From assembly GCA_937127205.1 (NCBI GenBank), contig CAKZLS010000079.1, positions 1 to 5,603 of the forward strand: a stretch of 5,603 nucleotides of DNA, read 5' to 3'. Below, piece by piece: positions 5,317 through 5,603 of this stretch (positions within the stretch are counted from its first letter, which is position 1; each line of letters begins with the position of its first letter). The stretch is from an uncultured Rhodospirillales bacterium (GTDB taxonomy: Bacteria; Pseudomonadota; Alphaproteobacteria; Rhodospirillales; Defluviicoccaceae). A model generated the notes under the pieces. The model was not told where the DNA came from. It saw only the letters and a program-made list of their open reading frames with translations, and searched no databases. The position numbers and the translations under genes were made by a program.

Positions 5317-5326
5317 AAAAGTCAAC
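5317..5326 (+). repeat. Fifth, diverged copy of the array unit over a stop codon
   Basis: AAAAGTCAAC differs by one base from the unit at 5260-5269, and both are followed by A, giving AAAAGTC(T/A)ACA. The stop codon of the minus-strand frame (5324-5322) lies inside it, and a TTGACA is just upstream (5307-5312). Confidence 0.45.
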
Positions 5327-5603
5327 AGAGCGGCCCGGAAGCGAAGCCGGTTTTGCCGGGGTCGGACTGCCGCAGATCGCCGCGGGCCGGCGCCCGCGAC
5401 CGGCAGCCGCCGCCCTCCGGGCGCGCTTCGGAGTAACGCGCGGAGTCGGCATCGCGGCCGGCGTCCGCCGATGGAGCGAACCGATTGGTAAGGCCGTGGA
5501 TGCGGGCCTGCAGGTCGACGGCGCGGGCGGCGGCGTGGAACTGGTGGTCGACGATCGCCCGGCGGTAGACGTTTTCCAGCTTGCCCACCAGCACGTCGCC
5601 ATC
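5322..5603 (-). CDS. Unidentified protein, 3' end only; possibly phage small-terminase-like
   Basis: The frame enters from the right edge and runs 93 codons to a TGA; the start is outside the window. The first 40 or so residues look truly coded: third positions are nearly all G or C and the sequence is a regular amphipathic helix pattern (KLENVYRRAI, QFHAAARAVDLQARIHGL). A helix pair of the form L-E-x-x-Y-x-x-A...A-A-x-A-x-x-L-x-x-x-x-G is seen in the C-terminal part of several phage small-terminase-like proteins, but I match this by eye only. The rest (about 43-93) is a Gly/Arg/Ala/Ser-rich tail with two cysteines and no domain I recognise. It could be a disordered end or a frame-shifted remnant. 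The neighbouring repeat-rich, AT-richer region supports, weakly, an acquired element. Confidence 0.5.
   Translation of the reverse strand, partial: DGDVLVGKLENVYRRAIVDHQFHAAARAVDLQARIHGLTNRFAPSADAGRDADSARYSEARPEGGGCRSRAPARGDLRQSDPGKTGFASGPLC

Larger units (their letters stand above)
5047..5321. other. AT-richer gene-free region with repeat array
   Basis: This stretch of about 275 bp between the ampG stop and the next gene's stop has no convincing coding frame. It is visibly poorer in G+C than the rest of the window, with many runs of A or T. It contains repeated GTGTAC/GTACAC-type units, several inverted repeats and two exact TTGACA hexamers (5140-5145, 5307-5312). Neither hexamer has a recognisable -10 at normal spacing. 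The individual elements are listed separately. A regulatory/operator region, an origin-like iteron cluster, or the end of an integrated element are all possible. Confidence 0.6.

Noticed and set aside
5072..5326. CRISPR array
   Set aside because: Units are only 6-10 bp, occur in both orientations and have no regular 30-bp-class spacers.
5246..5491. 81-codon plus-strand frame starting in the repeat region
   Set aside because: It is Arg-rich with no domain and no clear ribosome site, and it is antisense to the better-supported right-edge frame.
5210..5602. 130-codon minus-strand frame at the right end
   Set aside because: It is offset by one base from the frame with stronger third-position G/C bias. 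It is rich in Ser/Thr/Pro/Arg/Ala as expected of a shadow, and its end runs through the AT-rich repeats.

Overview
The window is high-GC bacterial DNA that fits an alphaproteobacterium, probably of the Rhodospirillales/Rhodospirillaceae type. That placement is an inference from protein character: a classic 4Fe-4S Nth, an adenosine-kinase-like PfkB protein, a proline-rich bactofilin, an EI24/CysZ-like membrane protein and an AmpG-type MFS permease. No marker gene is present to prove it.

Layout, left to right. Positions 1-615 (+) hold the 3' part of nth (endonuclease III), cut by the window edge. It converges on a three-gene minus-strand operon read from 2469 down to 657: an EI24/CysZ-like membrane protein, then a bactofilin, then a small lipoprotein. 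Each junction leaves only 2 bp between stop and start, and each downstream gene has a good Shine-Dalgarno inside its neighbour's tail. A 185-bp divergent intergenic region (2470-2654) carries a plausible sigma70 promoter for the plus-strand pair: a PfkB-family (adenosine-kinase-like) kinase (2655-3647) and, 43 bp later, an AmpG-like muropeptide permease (3691-5046).

Positions 5047-5321 are a marked change of character. This is an AT-richer, gene-free stretch packed with short repeats. Three GTGTAC units lie on the left (5072, 5083, 5104, spaced 11 and 21 bp), facing a perfect-period tandem of three 10-bp AAAAGTACAC-type units (5174-5203). Two further copies lie at 5260 and 5317. An exact 11-bp inverted repeat (5100-5110 / 5187-5197) flanks a perfect TTGACA hexamer. 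This looks like an operator or protein-binding array, or possibly the end of a mobile element. To its right, 5322-5603 (-) is the 3' end of a reading frame cut by the window edge. Its helical N-terminal half loosely resembles small-terminase-type phage proteins.

Functionally, the core is chromosomal housekeeping with a cell-envelope theme: bactofilin scaffold, membrane protein, lipoprotein and muropeptide uptake, plus DNA repair and nucleoside phosphorylation. The least explained part is the 5047-5330 repeat cluster and its junction with the right-hand partial gene.
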